64,000 nucleotides of DNA from Periplaneta americana. Its lineage: Eukaryota > Arthropoda > Insecta > Blattodea > Blattidae. The stretch covers positions 2,232,001 through 2,296,000 of the forward strand of contig NW_027185499.1 of assembly GCF_040183065.1 (NCBI RefSeq). Reading direction: 5' to 3'. The position numbers were made by a program, and so were the translations under genes. Positions 10,559-20,099 of the stretch are shown piece by piece (positions within the stretch are counted from its first letter, which is position 1; each line of letters starts with the position of its first letter). Below the pieces are notes generated by a model. It was not told where the DNA came from, searched no databases, and was given only the letters and a program-made list of their open reading frames with translations.

Positions 10559-11707
10559 CAAGATTGGAGGAAGAAGACTGCCATTCTTAAAAAAGCAATC
10601 ATAACAGCAAAAAAGAACAGTTTCAATAAATTTATTGAAAATATTAATTACAGAACCGATAGCGTTAAAACATATAAATTTCTGAAGAATATTTCCAATA
10701 CACAGGAAAACACTAGCCAACCTATTATTCATAATAACAAAACACTAACAGATAGTAGAGATATAGCAAAAGCTTTTAATAAACACTACTCAAACTCTCA
10801 CAGATTACATCCCAATATAAAAAACACTGACAAATTTATCAATATTACTAGTACAAAACCTGAAATATTTCATCAAAATTTTACTTCCAAAGAATTAACT
10901 CTAGCTATACAAAATTTAAAAACCAAGAAATCTCCTGGCCCCTACAACATTCATTCCGAATTTTTTAAACATCTGGGGGAAAAAGCCAAGTCTGTACTTT
11001 TATCCATTTTCAATTTATCATGGAACACCTCAATTCCTGCCGCTTGGAAAAAAGCAATCATTGTACCAATTCACAAAAAAGGGAAACCTGCTCATGATGT
11101 TAATAGTTATCGACCAATAGCACTATTAAGCATGATAGCAAAAACCATGGAGTCCATGATCTCCAACAGGTTAACTTGGTATTTAGAATCCCAAAATCTT
11201 TTATCACCAAGACAAGCCGGTTTTCGACAACTACACTCTACCAATGAACAAGTCATACACCTCAGCCAAGGAATAAAAGACAGTTTTAACAAGAAAGAAG
11301 ATACCTTGGCAATATTTATTGACTTTCAGTTAGCATATGACTCTGTTTGGAGATATAAATTATTACTAAAACTCCAGAAATTAGGTATCTCCAGCAATAT
11401 GTTCAGATGGATATCAAAATTCCTTAGTCAAAGATTCATTGCCACTAAATTCAATAACTCACTTTCTAGTTACAGACAAACATATCGAGGTCTACCTCAG
11501 GGCACCGTCCTCAGCACAACTTTATTCAATATTTATATAAATGACTTACCCTCCCTATCAGAGGAATCAAACATGAAAACAGCACTATTTGCAGATGATA
11601 TAGTTTTGTGGACTTCCGGATCTTACAGACATAGAGACAAAATTCAAAATTCTGCTCTTAAAGCTCTAAATCAACTAACTTACATGAATGGAATACATCA
11701 AATTTGA
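10460..11707 (+). pseudogene. Chimeric ORF: transposase fragment fused in frame to LINE reverse transcriptase
   Basis: The first 33 codons belong to the pogo-like transposase (MYQVNVKTT to KHSYT). From 10559 the frame is a LINE RT without interruption: KSPGPYNIHSEF, a VPIHKKGK block, SYRPIALLS, QAGFR..HST, FIDFQLAYDSVW, YRGLPQGTVLSTTLFNIYIND and FADDIVLW. FADD is the catalytic pair. The frame ends at 11707, well before the RNase H domain, so this RT is separated from its partner by frameshifts. The in-frame fusion is a chance result of the insertion point; nothing suggests it is expressed. Confidence 0.8.
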
Positions 11708-13248
11708 TGACACTCAATTTAAGCAAAAGTAACTACCAAATATTTTCACTCGGTAAAAAAGAAAGAGAAAATTCAATATCCAATACAATGGCCAACACCT
11801 TCCTAGGACTTATGAATCCAAATATCTTGGAGTTATTTTCGATAGTAAGTTAACATGGAGCAACCATTTGAAATACATTTCTGAAAAAGCTCGTAAAAAA
11901 TTCTCCCTTCTAAAAAGACTAGGAGGAAAGAAATGGGGATGCTCTAGGAATACTTTGAACATTACATACAAAATGTTTATACAGCCAGTGCTGACATACT
12001 GCGGAGAAATTTTAATTACTTCACCTTTCATAAACGACATAGAATATGTTCAAAACCAAGCTCTCAGACTCATTACTGGTGGAATCAAAACAACGCCAAT
12101 AGATTCTATGAGATTCCTCACTAATATTAACAGCATCAAAATGACAATAGAAGAAAAAGCACTGATTCAATATGAAAAACTTATCAGATTACCAGGAAAC
12201 AATTGGCATTCATACAGTCCTCTTTGTAGATTGAAAACTCAAAAAAGTTTCATATCCATTGTTCAAGAATTAAATCAGAAAATCAATATCCCGAATTTAA
12301 AAGAAAACTTACAAATTAAACCAAACCCTTTAACTCTATTAAATATAGAATATAATCTAAATTTAACAGAAGAAGTACTGAAATCAGAAGTAAACAATGA
12401 AATGCTGAAACAATTGTCTTTAGAGACAATTAATATTAGGTACCCTCCACATAACTGGCTTCATTTATACGCCGACGGATCCTTGATCTCCAGAGAACAA
12501 GGTGCCGGTGCAGGTGTTACGTGCTGTCTCTTCTCACTTTATAGATCTCTTGGATATGGAACAACAAGTTTTGATGGAGAAATCATTGCAATAAGTGAAT
12601 GTCTCAGGAATCTTCTATGCCACATCAATAAATTTAGGAATGCAGTTATATTGTCAAACTCCAAAGCAGCTATTCTATCAATCGTCTCTAAACACACACC
12701 TTCATCTCAAACAGCAGAAATAACTAAAATGCTCTCTTAATTAATATCACTCAATAAAAGAATTGTATTCCAATGGATACCATCCCATTGTGGAATCCTG
12801 GGAAACGAGAATGCGGATGCTTTAGCAAAGAAGGGCAGCACTGCTACTTACAGACCTGTTACTAAATCTACGTATTACTCTGTGAAGAGATTTATTAAAT
12901 CTTCATACTTAGACTTCAACAAACAAAATTTGATAACTCAATCCCAAGGGAAAAAATGGAACTCTCTGCATCAAAATCCACAGTTAATTCCCGATTTACC
13001 ACGAAAATCGTCTGTAGCTGCATTTAGATTGGCAACAGGCCATGATTGTTTGGCCAAACACTTGCATAGAATTGGAATATACATGAGTCCCCTAACTGCC
13101 CATTGTGCAACTCAAACCAAGAAATTGATTCGGAACACCTGAAAATCTGTGCTTCAGTGGCTGGTCATGATAATATCTTTGAAAAATATTGGAGTGCAAG
13201 AGGTCAAATGACTTTATTGTCAAACGCCTGGCATTAGAAAACAACAAC
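10559..13248 (+). mobile_element. RNase H-bearing LINE (I/Jockey-like), 5' truncated
   Basis: The insertion is flanked by a 14-bp TSD, aacattcgtatact, at 10545-10558 and 13249-13262, and interrupts the pogo-like transposase inside its HSYT motif. The 3' end is an (aac)n tail. The element encodes RT, an RNase H domain and a C-terminal zinc knuckle but has lost its endonuclease and 5' end. RT followed by RNase H suggests the I or a related clade. Confidence 0.85.
11708..13240 (+). pseudogene. LINE RT thumb, RNase H domain and zinc knuckle
   Basis: An open frame at 11868-12740 contains WSNHLKYISEKA..KFSLLKRL and TYCGEIL, the usual thumb region. An RNase H domain follows, with ADGS (first catalytic Asp), FDGEIIAI (Glu) and a changed NSKAA where DS+AA is expected, so the third acidic residue is lost. 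A stop at 12741 separates WIPSHCGILGNENADALAKKG, the end of RNase H including H and the last D. The final frame (12882-13142) leads, after a frameshift, into a CPLC......EHL..C knuckle near 13100-13150. The 3' end at 13248 carries the (aac)n tail. Confidence 0.8.
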
Positions 13249-13262
13249 AACATTCGTATACT

Positions 13263-13905
13263 GCACAATATGCAATAACATCTTTGGGAAAAGTTTTACC
13301 TGAAGTGTTATTGTGTATGGAGGAACTTGGAGGTAAATTTGGTCTAGAGTAAGTGCAAAGGTTAATGAATTACAGGAGGAACTAAAAAATGTGGTTGTTA
13401 CATGTTCAATTTCAGGAAAACTGACTTCTCCACCTTTCGAGAAATTTTTGGATAGGTACAGTCCTCCAGTCATATGTGAAACAAAAACAGTTCCTTCTTA
13501 TGTTAGATTCATGGGGTGGACAAACAGTACAACGAAAAGTTTGTTAATGAAGACAACCTGCCAAATGTACTACTCTAAATGTACACCATTATGCCAATCA
13601 TGTCACATGTATTTTTACAGGGAGATTAAACAGTTTACATATCTATTAGAAAGGAGTCAAAATATCTCTTGCCGGGAGGATGAAATAGAAATTCATTCCC
13701 TTTTACATATCAGCTGTCGTCTCCAATTTTTAAAGACATGCTACTGTATGTATGGTGTGCAAGTAAGTTAGTAGCGGAAAGAAAGCTTGTCTTGTGCTTC
13801 TGAATGACGTTAAGAGAAGCAAGTGTGATTGTGGAATGATGAGCTTCACGAGGTGTGCCAGGTGCAGGAAGTTTATCTATTTCCATCCACAGTCCTGTAG
13901 TGAGT
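13263..13905 (+). pseudogene. Pogo-like transposase, C-terminal part
   Basis: Continues the transposase interrupted at 10558: AQYAITSLGKVLPE, EELGGKFG, SGKLTSPPFEKFLDRYSPPV, FMGWTN and CTPLCQSCHMYFYREIKQF, then DMLLY.W.ASKLV. At the end, KCDCGMMSFTRCARCRKF looks like the small zinc-binding C-terminus of this family. Indels near 13345 and 13545 and stops near 13750 break it. A CTPLCQPCD.YFYR-type motif is conserved in intact relatives, so C-H at that place is a substitution. Confidence 0.65.
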
Positions 13906-13947
13906 GCACCATTGGAAAGGACCAGGAGTAGGTGAGTCCTTTCATTA

Positions 13948-15185
13948 ATTGAAGACTTGAAATAAAAAGGCTCTAAGTGCCATAATCATGAATTTGAGGA
14001 AAATGAGTTTTAAGTGTACTAGGTAATTAATGGTCATAGTTTCAGTATTAATGTGTTTTAAGCATAGTATGGAGCTAGTGTCCAAAGGAACTTACAAACG
14101 TAATATTGTAATAGTATGAAAAATGTACTGGAAGTGGAAATTTAATGAAAGGCTCTAAGCTCCATGGTTCAGAATCAGCAAAATGATAGTGAAAAGGACA
14201 AACGAATGAAACAAAAATGCTTAATTGTTCATAAAGTAAAAGTTCATTCTGTAATGCTTCTGTAAAATTGTTTGTGGTCATAATTTGTCAGGTACTGTAT
14301 CTTTTCAGTCAAATACTTCTTCTTCTCGATTAATACCTGGATTTTCTTCAGAGTTAACGAAAATATTTCAGAAAATGTTCCTCTGCAAACTTGCACTAAG
14401 TCACCTTGCCCATCTGGAACAGTGTAATGAATAGTTGCTTGTCTCCTGCTCTGTGAAGGGTCATGGTAGGTACCATGACGTCTTCTTTTAACATGTGATA
14501 CTTGCATCAGCCCCATCAAGTAACTCCCTCGCTTTTCAATATCTTCCAGGCCATAAAAATCTTCAAACAGCCCGACCTTGTGTTCTTGCATTTATACTTG
14601 CATGCACACCGACTCTGAAAGCAAGATGGAGAATCCTGTGCACTGTACCTCACTAGGTCTATCAGTTTTTTCTGATGTCACAACCAACCTAATTTAGTTA
14701 GACCTTATTGTTGCTTTCATGCAAAAAGAACAAGAATAAACAGTCTGTCCAGGTATGGTGTAGGTTAGCGATCAGTAATGAGACTAGCCTCCTGTGCTGG
14801 ACAAGCTTTTGCAGGAACACGTTTATTATTTGAACTTATGTATTCATTTCCTTCATTTTTCAGCTTTTTTTTCATTGCAGCCGCAGTACCTTCTCCTTTA
14901 ATTCGTCGTTTCTTTCCTGTTACTCAGACTGTTACAAACATCTGCTGCCTCCGCCATTTAATCTAACTATGAGGAGGAAGCGCGCGCAACATAGAGCCTT
15001 TCATAACAGCAGTGGCAGTTAAATTGTATGCTATCTCTCAATTGCATTTAGTACTACATTTTCAATCGTGGCAATTCAAGTCTTTTAATACATTATTGGG
15101 CTTGGCATATAGATCCCATTTTGCACACAATTTCAAAATTCCTTATTACGGCACTTAGAGCCTTTTTTATTTCAAGTCTTCAATT
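13948..15185 (-). mobile_element. TIR element with aattgaagacttgaaat ends
   Basis: The left end (13948 on) reads aattgaagacttgaaataaa followed by ggctctaagtgcc. The right end (15151-15185) is its inverse, about 38 bp with one length difference. A second, diverged ggctctaag motif lies at about 14151 and inverted at about 14993, a subterminal repeat. Left flank ttaa and right flank ttag are compatible with a decayed TTAA or TTA target. The element sits just after the pogo-like transposase and contains a minus-strand transposase N-terminus. Confidence 0.6.
14244..14970 (-). pseudogene. Unrecognised transposase-like N-terminal fragment
   Basis: The best frame (14591-14244) has FEDFYGLEDIEKRGSYLMGL, a KRRR(H) cluster, an R-rich Y.VP block and QVCRGTFSEIFSLTLKKIQVL. 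A phenylalanine/tyrosine-rich FxxFY, RR and VC(+)xxFxxIxxLxxxrI order is seen in the N-termini of several uncharacterised insect transposase-like proteins. Upstream codons (14970-14600), including MAEAADVCNSL, are in other frames. I cannot assign a superfamily. It is truncated, with no catalytic domain inside the element. Confidence 0.5.
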
Positions 15186-15260
15186 AGTATAGCATGCTTC
15201 TCTGTGTCTTAAAATGTTTTCTACATCTTCATTACACAGCTTTTAACACTAAATCACTTT

Positions 15261-15327
15261 GGGAAATGTATTATGTGTCTTTCACGTGTTAAATTTAACA
15301 CGTGAAAGACAACATAATACATTTTCC
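15261..15327. repeat. 67-bp near-perfect palindrome with two CACGTG cores
   Basis: The left arm ttatgtgtctttcacgtgtt and the right arm aacacgtgaaagacaacata pair across a centre at 15293/15294. The arms extend to gggaaatg and cattttcc, with one unpaired base. Each arm resembles the pogo-like TIR terminus (cacgtgttaatag), as if two termini were joined head to head. Confidence 0.8.
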
Positions 15328-15495
15328 AAAAATGTTTTGATTAGAATCCTTGAAAGAACAATGTAAAGCATTAGGTCTACTTCTGACTCATCATGGTATT
15401 GTGGCAGCTATGCCTTGGAACAGATGGGGCATAGCCTTCATGAATTGGTCTGCAGTATGACAGTAGCTACGTGGGAGTATAACCATAGTCTAATA

Positions 15496-16843
15496 CAGTA
15501 GCGTGCAAATTAATCCGCACAACGTAATTACTTATGCAAAAACACTCAAACGGGATAAAAAAAAAGGATCTAAGACATACCTCAGTAATCTATGTGGCCT
15601 CCCTTGTTCCTAATAACAGCTCTGAGACGATTTGGCATGGATTCCACTGATTTCCCACAAATATTCTTCATTTCTTCATCGCGAAACCATACACCAATGA
15701 GGGTAGAAATCATCTTCTCCTTTGTAGAACAATCCATTTTTTGCATTCTTCTTTTGCAAACTGACCACAAGTTCTCAATGGGGTTGATGTCGGGTGAGTT
15801 GCCTGGCCAGGGGAGTACCTGAATATTCTTCTTGTTGAAGAATTTTGTAGTTTTTCGAGACGTATGGCATGGTGCCAGGTCTTGTTGGAACACACCTCTG
15901 CCATCCGGAAATGATTTTTGCAGCTGGGGTACGATTCTGGTTTCCAATAAGTGAATATATTTGTCAGAATTCATCAATCCCTTGATAGGTATTAATGCTC
16001 CAGGCCCTTCATGTGTAAAACAACCCCAAAACATTACTTTAGGGGGGTATTTGGGTGCTTGTTGGAGTTGAGCTGCTGTTACTTTTTCGGATCCTTTCCG
16101 TACGTAAGAAACACGGTGGCCGTGGACCTCGAAATGAGACTCATCAGAAAAAGTACATTCTTCCAGTCATTCACTGTCCAGTGTTGATGTAATTTTGCCC
16201 ACATTAACCGTTTTTTGCACATAATAGGGGTTAGCAGTTGCTTCGTAATAGGCTTACGAGCCCTTCGTCCAGCTTCCAAAAGCCTACGCCGCACTGTTGT
16301 GACGTGAATATTCGCCCCAGTGGTAGCCATTAACTCGCAGGTTAAGTCGGCAGCAGTTAGTCTAGGATTTAATTTACTTTTCCTGACAATTAAACGATCA
16401 TCTGCAGGCTAAGTCTTCCTTTTCCGGCCACAGTTTCCTTTTTTCTGGGGTGTGATGGATCCAGTCTCCCTGTATCGTTTTATGATCGAATTAACAGTAG
16501 CCAAACTGATGTGATGTTCTGCAGCAATTTGCCTCTGTGTCATAGAAGAATGCTCTGCTAATGTTATAATTTTAGACTGTTTTCGTGGAGTTGTATCCAT
16601 TTGTGAAGACGACAGAATGTACACAGGATTGCAGTATTAAGTCTTAAACACAACTGAAATGCTTATAAGTACAAAACGACAGGCAAAATGTCACATATTA
16701 TAAAAAAAATAATAACGACAGACCTTCAACAACGGAATTACACGTACTACAGATGTCAATTAAAGCGGTATGAGCAGCTGTGAGGCCAACAATGACAGAA
16801 AATGTAAAAATATATCGTGTTCAGATTAATTTGCATGCTACTG
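15496..16843 (-). mobile_element. Tc1-like transposon
   Basis: About 30-bp imperfect TIRs: left cagtagcgtgcaaattaatc, right the inverse with gattaatttgcatgctactg. The TSD is TA at 15494-15495 and 16844-16845. Length 1348 bp is normal for Tc1. The transposase lies on the minus strand and fills the element. Confidence 0.9.
15582..16624 (-). pseudogene. Tc1-like transposase
   Basis: From ATG 16624 the frame has two helix-turn-helix parts: STMTQRQIAAEHHISLATVN with a GR+RKT hinge, and ADLTCELMATTG..IHVTTVRRRL. A stop at 16409 (after GRKRKT) and a frameshift near 16150 (after WKNVLF) break it. The catalytic domain continues in another frame: the first Asp in SDESHFEVHG, the second in VFQQDLAPCHTS, and the Glu in SPDINPIENLW. 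That is DD34E-like spacing, but I did not count it exactly. The ORF ends naturally at 15582. With only about two disabling changes, this is one of the less decayed genes in the window. Confidence 0.88.
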
Positions 16844-16845
16844 TA

Positions 16846-17027
16846 CATACAGTCACGAAGCTTGAGATGATTTTTGCATTTCTCGCGATACAATGCTCCA
16901 AGCAGTTAGCAATTGAGAATACTAGGAACAATAATCTGTGTGATAGTAGTGATCCTAGTGGCTAGCAACTAAAGTTCTACTGTCATTGCATGCATATTCC
17001 CTATGTATTGAGCTTCGTGACTGTATG
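16846..17027. mobile_element. 182-bp MITE abutting the Tc1 element
   Basis: TIRs catacagtcacgaagctt (16846-16863) and the inverse agcttcgtgactgtatg. The flanking TAs are at 16844-16845 and 17028-17029. The left TA is also the right TSD of the Tc1 element, so the two elements share one TA dinucleotide. Confidence 0.8.
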
Positions 17028-17385
17028 TACTAGATTGTGGTATAACTATAACTGACAATGAGTCTATGCGCGCAAGAAGGGACTATTATTTTGGGCTTAT
17101 CTGGATCACAAGAAAGAAAATGCCGAAACATGTATCCCTTGATTTTTTTATTCTCTATCAACTAAAAAGAATCCAAGTTTCTGCAGGATGTTAAATTATT
17201 GCACTTCCAATACATATGAATATTAAAAATTTGCTCTAATACAGTACATTTTTTTTTTCCAGGAGATCTAAGACCTATGGGAGAGAACACTGAGACACGA
17301 GTCTTTATATTTTTAGTGTATTTTCACCAAAAAAATCCCCATGCAAAATTGTGACATTGTTCTGATAACTTCTCCTTGTAAGTTT

Positions 17386-17787
17386 AAGAATTACCTTAGT
17401 TGACTAGTTTTGGCTTGGAAGCCATCTTCAGAACTGCATTGGTCCTCGTGGTTTCAGGTATCTTCGCCCCCCAGTGGGCGTGCGTTTGTGTTGTGCAATA
17501 TGAAGTCAAATAGTGTGTATTCTGAAATTCAGTTGTGTGTTGAGGATTTGTTGCGGGTGTGTTTTTGTGTACCTGTATATTTAGTATTGTTCTAGTGTGT
17601 TTAGTTTCTGGTTTTTCGGTTGGACATGTAGAATTTCAATGTCTGTGTATATATTGCTGTAGAAGTGGTTGGCATTCATGAGGTGTTGTGCATATGTGGA
17701 AGTGTCATGTGATTTGGTTATGGCTGTATGTGTTCTTTGTAACTGGAACGTGTTTCAAATGTATTCAACTACGGTATTCTTAAACTT
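17386..17787 (-). pseudogene. Penelope-like element C-terminal (GIY-YIG) fragment
   Basis: Minus-strand codons, frame-broken, match the arms at 37531-39117. From right to left they give FETR..YKEHI, a HMTLPHM.NTS stretch, a decayed N..NN.KY.G block, and the terminal SEDGFQAKTS. The fragment splits the right TIR of the pogo-like element and is bordered by taagtttaagaat on the left and the inverse attcttaaactta on the right. No RT domain is present. Confidence 0.6.
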
Positions 17788-17859
17788 AGTTCTATTAACA
17801 CGTGAAAGTAATCATTATTGTATTTCTAATTAATTTTATTTTTTTAACAAAACAAAATA

Positions 17860-18010
17860 ATGAAATTTTTATGTTGTGCTAGCTGAAAGGACCTGGCGTT
17901 GCCTGAAAATATCAGGGTTGACCGGGTTTTTCTTTTTGTTTCTATTTTTAATTAAACTGGTTGTTGAGACTTTCCAGAAATCTCGGAAACTCTTTTTAAT
18001 TTTAAAATTA
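17860..18010 (+). repeat. Dispersed repeat (family D), fragment 1
   Basis: Shares gctgaaaggacctggcgttgcc, here split by small changes, and the stretch tctatttttaattaaactgg with 21085-21160. The latter continues into a body that also recurs at 46745-46925. A gc-rich short hairpin (acccggc/gccgggt type) is characteristic of the head. Origin unknown. Confidence 0.55.
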
Positions 18011-18124
18011 ATATTTAAACACATCAGTGACAAGATAATAAAGTCTCTACTGTGGAGGCAGCTGTGAGGAGTCTCTCCGAGTGCTACTGACAGAATAACA
18101 TGATGTTACTGGGGAATAACATTT

Positions 18125-18296
18125 CTAATTACAGTTGAAAGCAGAAGTGTTTGCGAGCCCCATCCAGAGTTAATGCTTACAAGGAAAAATTTACAGACCT
18201 CCCATTACCCCCAGAGCCAATACTCACCCGCTGGGGCACGTGGATTGAAGCTGCTCTCTCTATTCAGATAATTTCAATGCAGTTAAAGAATTCGTT
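18125..18296 (+). pseudogene. hAT-like transposase fragment, left part
   Basis: The frame contains [20 protein letters not shown] and [14 protein letters not shown]. The P..VLTRWGTWL motif is a signature of a hAT-type transposase family abundant in insects, located just after the middle of the protein. The coding sequence stops at 18296, where the RTE-B LINE is inserted, and resumes at 19389. The upstream half of the gene is missing. Confidence 0.7.
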
Positions 18297-19372
18297 ACTT
18301 ACTTACTTACAAATGGCTTTTAAGAAACCCGAAGGTTCATTGCCGCCCTCACATAAGCCCGCCAGTGGTCCCTATCCTGTGCAAGATTAATCCAGTCTCT
18401 ATCATCATATCCCACCTCCCTCAAATCCATTTTAATATTATCCTCCCATCTACGTCTCGGCCTCCCTAAAGGTCTTTTTCCCTCCGGTCTCCCAACTAAC
18501 ACTCTATATGCATTTCTGGATTCGCTCATACGTGCTACATGCCCTGCCCATCTCAAACGTCTGGATTTAATGTTCCTAATTATGTCAGGTGAAGAATACA
18601 ATGCGTGCAGTTCTGTGTTGTGTAACTTTCTCCAGTCTCCTGTAACTTCATCCCGCTTAGCCCCAAATATTTTCCTAAGCACCTTATTCTCAAACACCCT
18701 TAACCTATGTTCCTCTCTCAGAGTGAGAGTCCAAGTTTCACAACCATACAGAACAACCGGTAATATAACTGTTTTATAAATTCTAACTTTCAGATTTTTG
18801 GACAGCAGACTGGATGATAAGAGCTTCTCAACCGAATAATAACACGCATTTCCCATATTTATTCTGCGTTTAATTTCCTCCCGAGTGTCATTTATATTTG
18901 TTACTGTTGCTCCAAGATATTTGAATTTTTCCACCTCTTCGAAGGATAAATCTCCAATTTTTATAGTTCCATTTCGTACAGTATTCTGGTCACGAGACAT
19001 AATCATATACTTTGTCTTTTCGGTATTTACTTCCAAACCGATCACTTTACTTGCTTCAAGTAAAATTTCCGTGTTTTCCCTAATCGTTTGTGTATTTTCT
19101 CCTAACATATTCACGTCATCCGCATAGACAAGAAGCTGATGTAACCCGTTCAATTCCAAACCCTGCCTGTTATCCTGAACTTTCCTAATGGCATATTCTA
19201 GAGCGAAGTTAAAAAGTAAAGATGATAGTGCATCTCCCTGCTTTAGCCAGCAGTGAATTGGAAAAGCATCAGATAGAAACTGACCTATACGGACTGTGCT
19301 GTATGTTTCACTGAGATACATTTTAATTAATCAAACTAGTTTCTTGGGAATACCAAATTCAATAAGAATATC
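18297..19372 (-). mobile_element. RTE-B LINE, 5' truncated, with 16-bp TSD
   Basis: Flanked by a perfect TSD, agttaaagaattcgtt, at 18281-18296 and 19373-19388. The minus-strand frame 19321-18320 is open over 333 codons: [34 protein letters not shown] (catalytic YADD), [26 protein letters not shown] and [11 protein letters not shown], ending MNLRVS. The tail is (aagt)n directly after the stop. CWLKQGD replaces the family's CGLKQGD, so the RT is probably inactive. Truncation is upstream of EFGIPKKLV. Confidence 0.92.
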
Positions 19373-19388
19373 AGTTAAAGAATTCGTT

Positions 19389-19866
19389 GGTGCGCTAAAT
19401 CCAATTGAAGCCTTGTCAATTCAACGTTCACAGAATATTTTAATAGTGAATATTTGCAAAGGGAGTTGGCAGTAATCAAGGCACATTCAAAGTTATACCT
19501 AGCTGAAGTCACATAAAACTTGAAAAATATGGTTTGTCTTTATATGAATCTTTATCAATCCTCAAGGATGTTTAGAGCAAACGTCAGAGTGCTCCTTTAA
19601 AGTATGTTGAAAAATTAAGTGATAAATTGTGCACGGTTATAGGGAGAAATCCTGACAAAGTTTTAAGTTCTGTCGATAAATATTTTCAATGTGAAAATGT
19701 TGTGCTTCCAGAAGAAATTTCGCCAGAACTAGTAAGTGCTTTCAAATTTTGCTCAATAACATTTGTAGACATGAATGGTCCTTCTCAGTTCTGTGATAAA
19801 GGTCATAAACTTACCCGAGCATTTGGAGAAAATAATCATTGTGTACTGCAAATCAAGTTACAGTAA
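19389..19866 (+). pseudogene. hAT-like transposase fragment, right part
   Basis: Continues the gene interrupted at 18296. After several frame changes there is an open stretch, 19627-19866, with GRNPDKVLSSVDKYFQC, a PELVSAFKFCSITFVDMN region (the family has Y.PITSVDVERSFS here) and a final NNHCVLQIKLQ. The VERSF core of the hAT dimerisation domain is mutated beyond recognition, so the copy is old. Confidence 0.55.
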
Positions 19867-20099
19867 CCAGAATGGTGTCTAAGGAAGAATGTACATCATA
19901 AGTAACAAAACGCATAAGCCTAAAATTAAAATTTTTAGTGCATGTTTAACACATATTTTCGAAATGGAGTATATTTTACAGATTTTGACAGCATAAATGC
20001 ATGCATATTTTAGATATTTTTAGTGCATATAAATCCGATGTCTATTTATTACACTAAGAACAAAAGGTCAACTAACATGTATATATGACATGAAAGCAA

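Larger units (their letters stand above)
9115..17826 (+). mobile_element. Pogo-like transposon with long TIRs, expanded to 8.7 kb by nested insertions
   Basis: The left TIR covers about 9115-9262 and the right TIR 17270-17385 plus 17788-17826; the right one is split by a Penelope fragment. Over more than 110 bases the left sequence (for example gtcacagttttctatgggga) matches the inverse of the right (gtcacaattttgcatgggga) at roughly 75-80%. Both ends carry cacgtgttaatag. TA dinucleotides flank the ends at 9113-9114 and 17827-17828, as expected for a Tc1/mariner/pogo element. Removing the LINE, TIR element, Tc1, MITE and Penelope insertions leaves about 3 kb, a normal size for an autonomous element with the transposase found inside. 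Confidence 0.75.

Noticed and set aside
18570..19127. Plus-strand ORFs with hydrophobic sequence
   Set aside because: Antisense shadows of the open RTE-B frame on the minus strand; the same shadows appear at 31186, 38311 and 60456.
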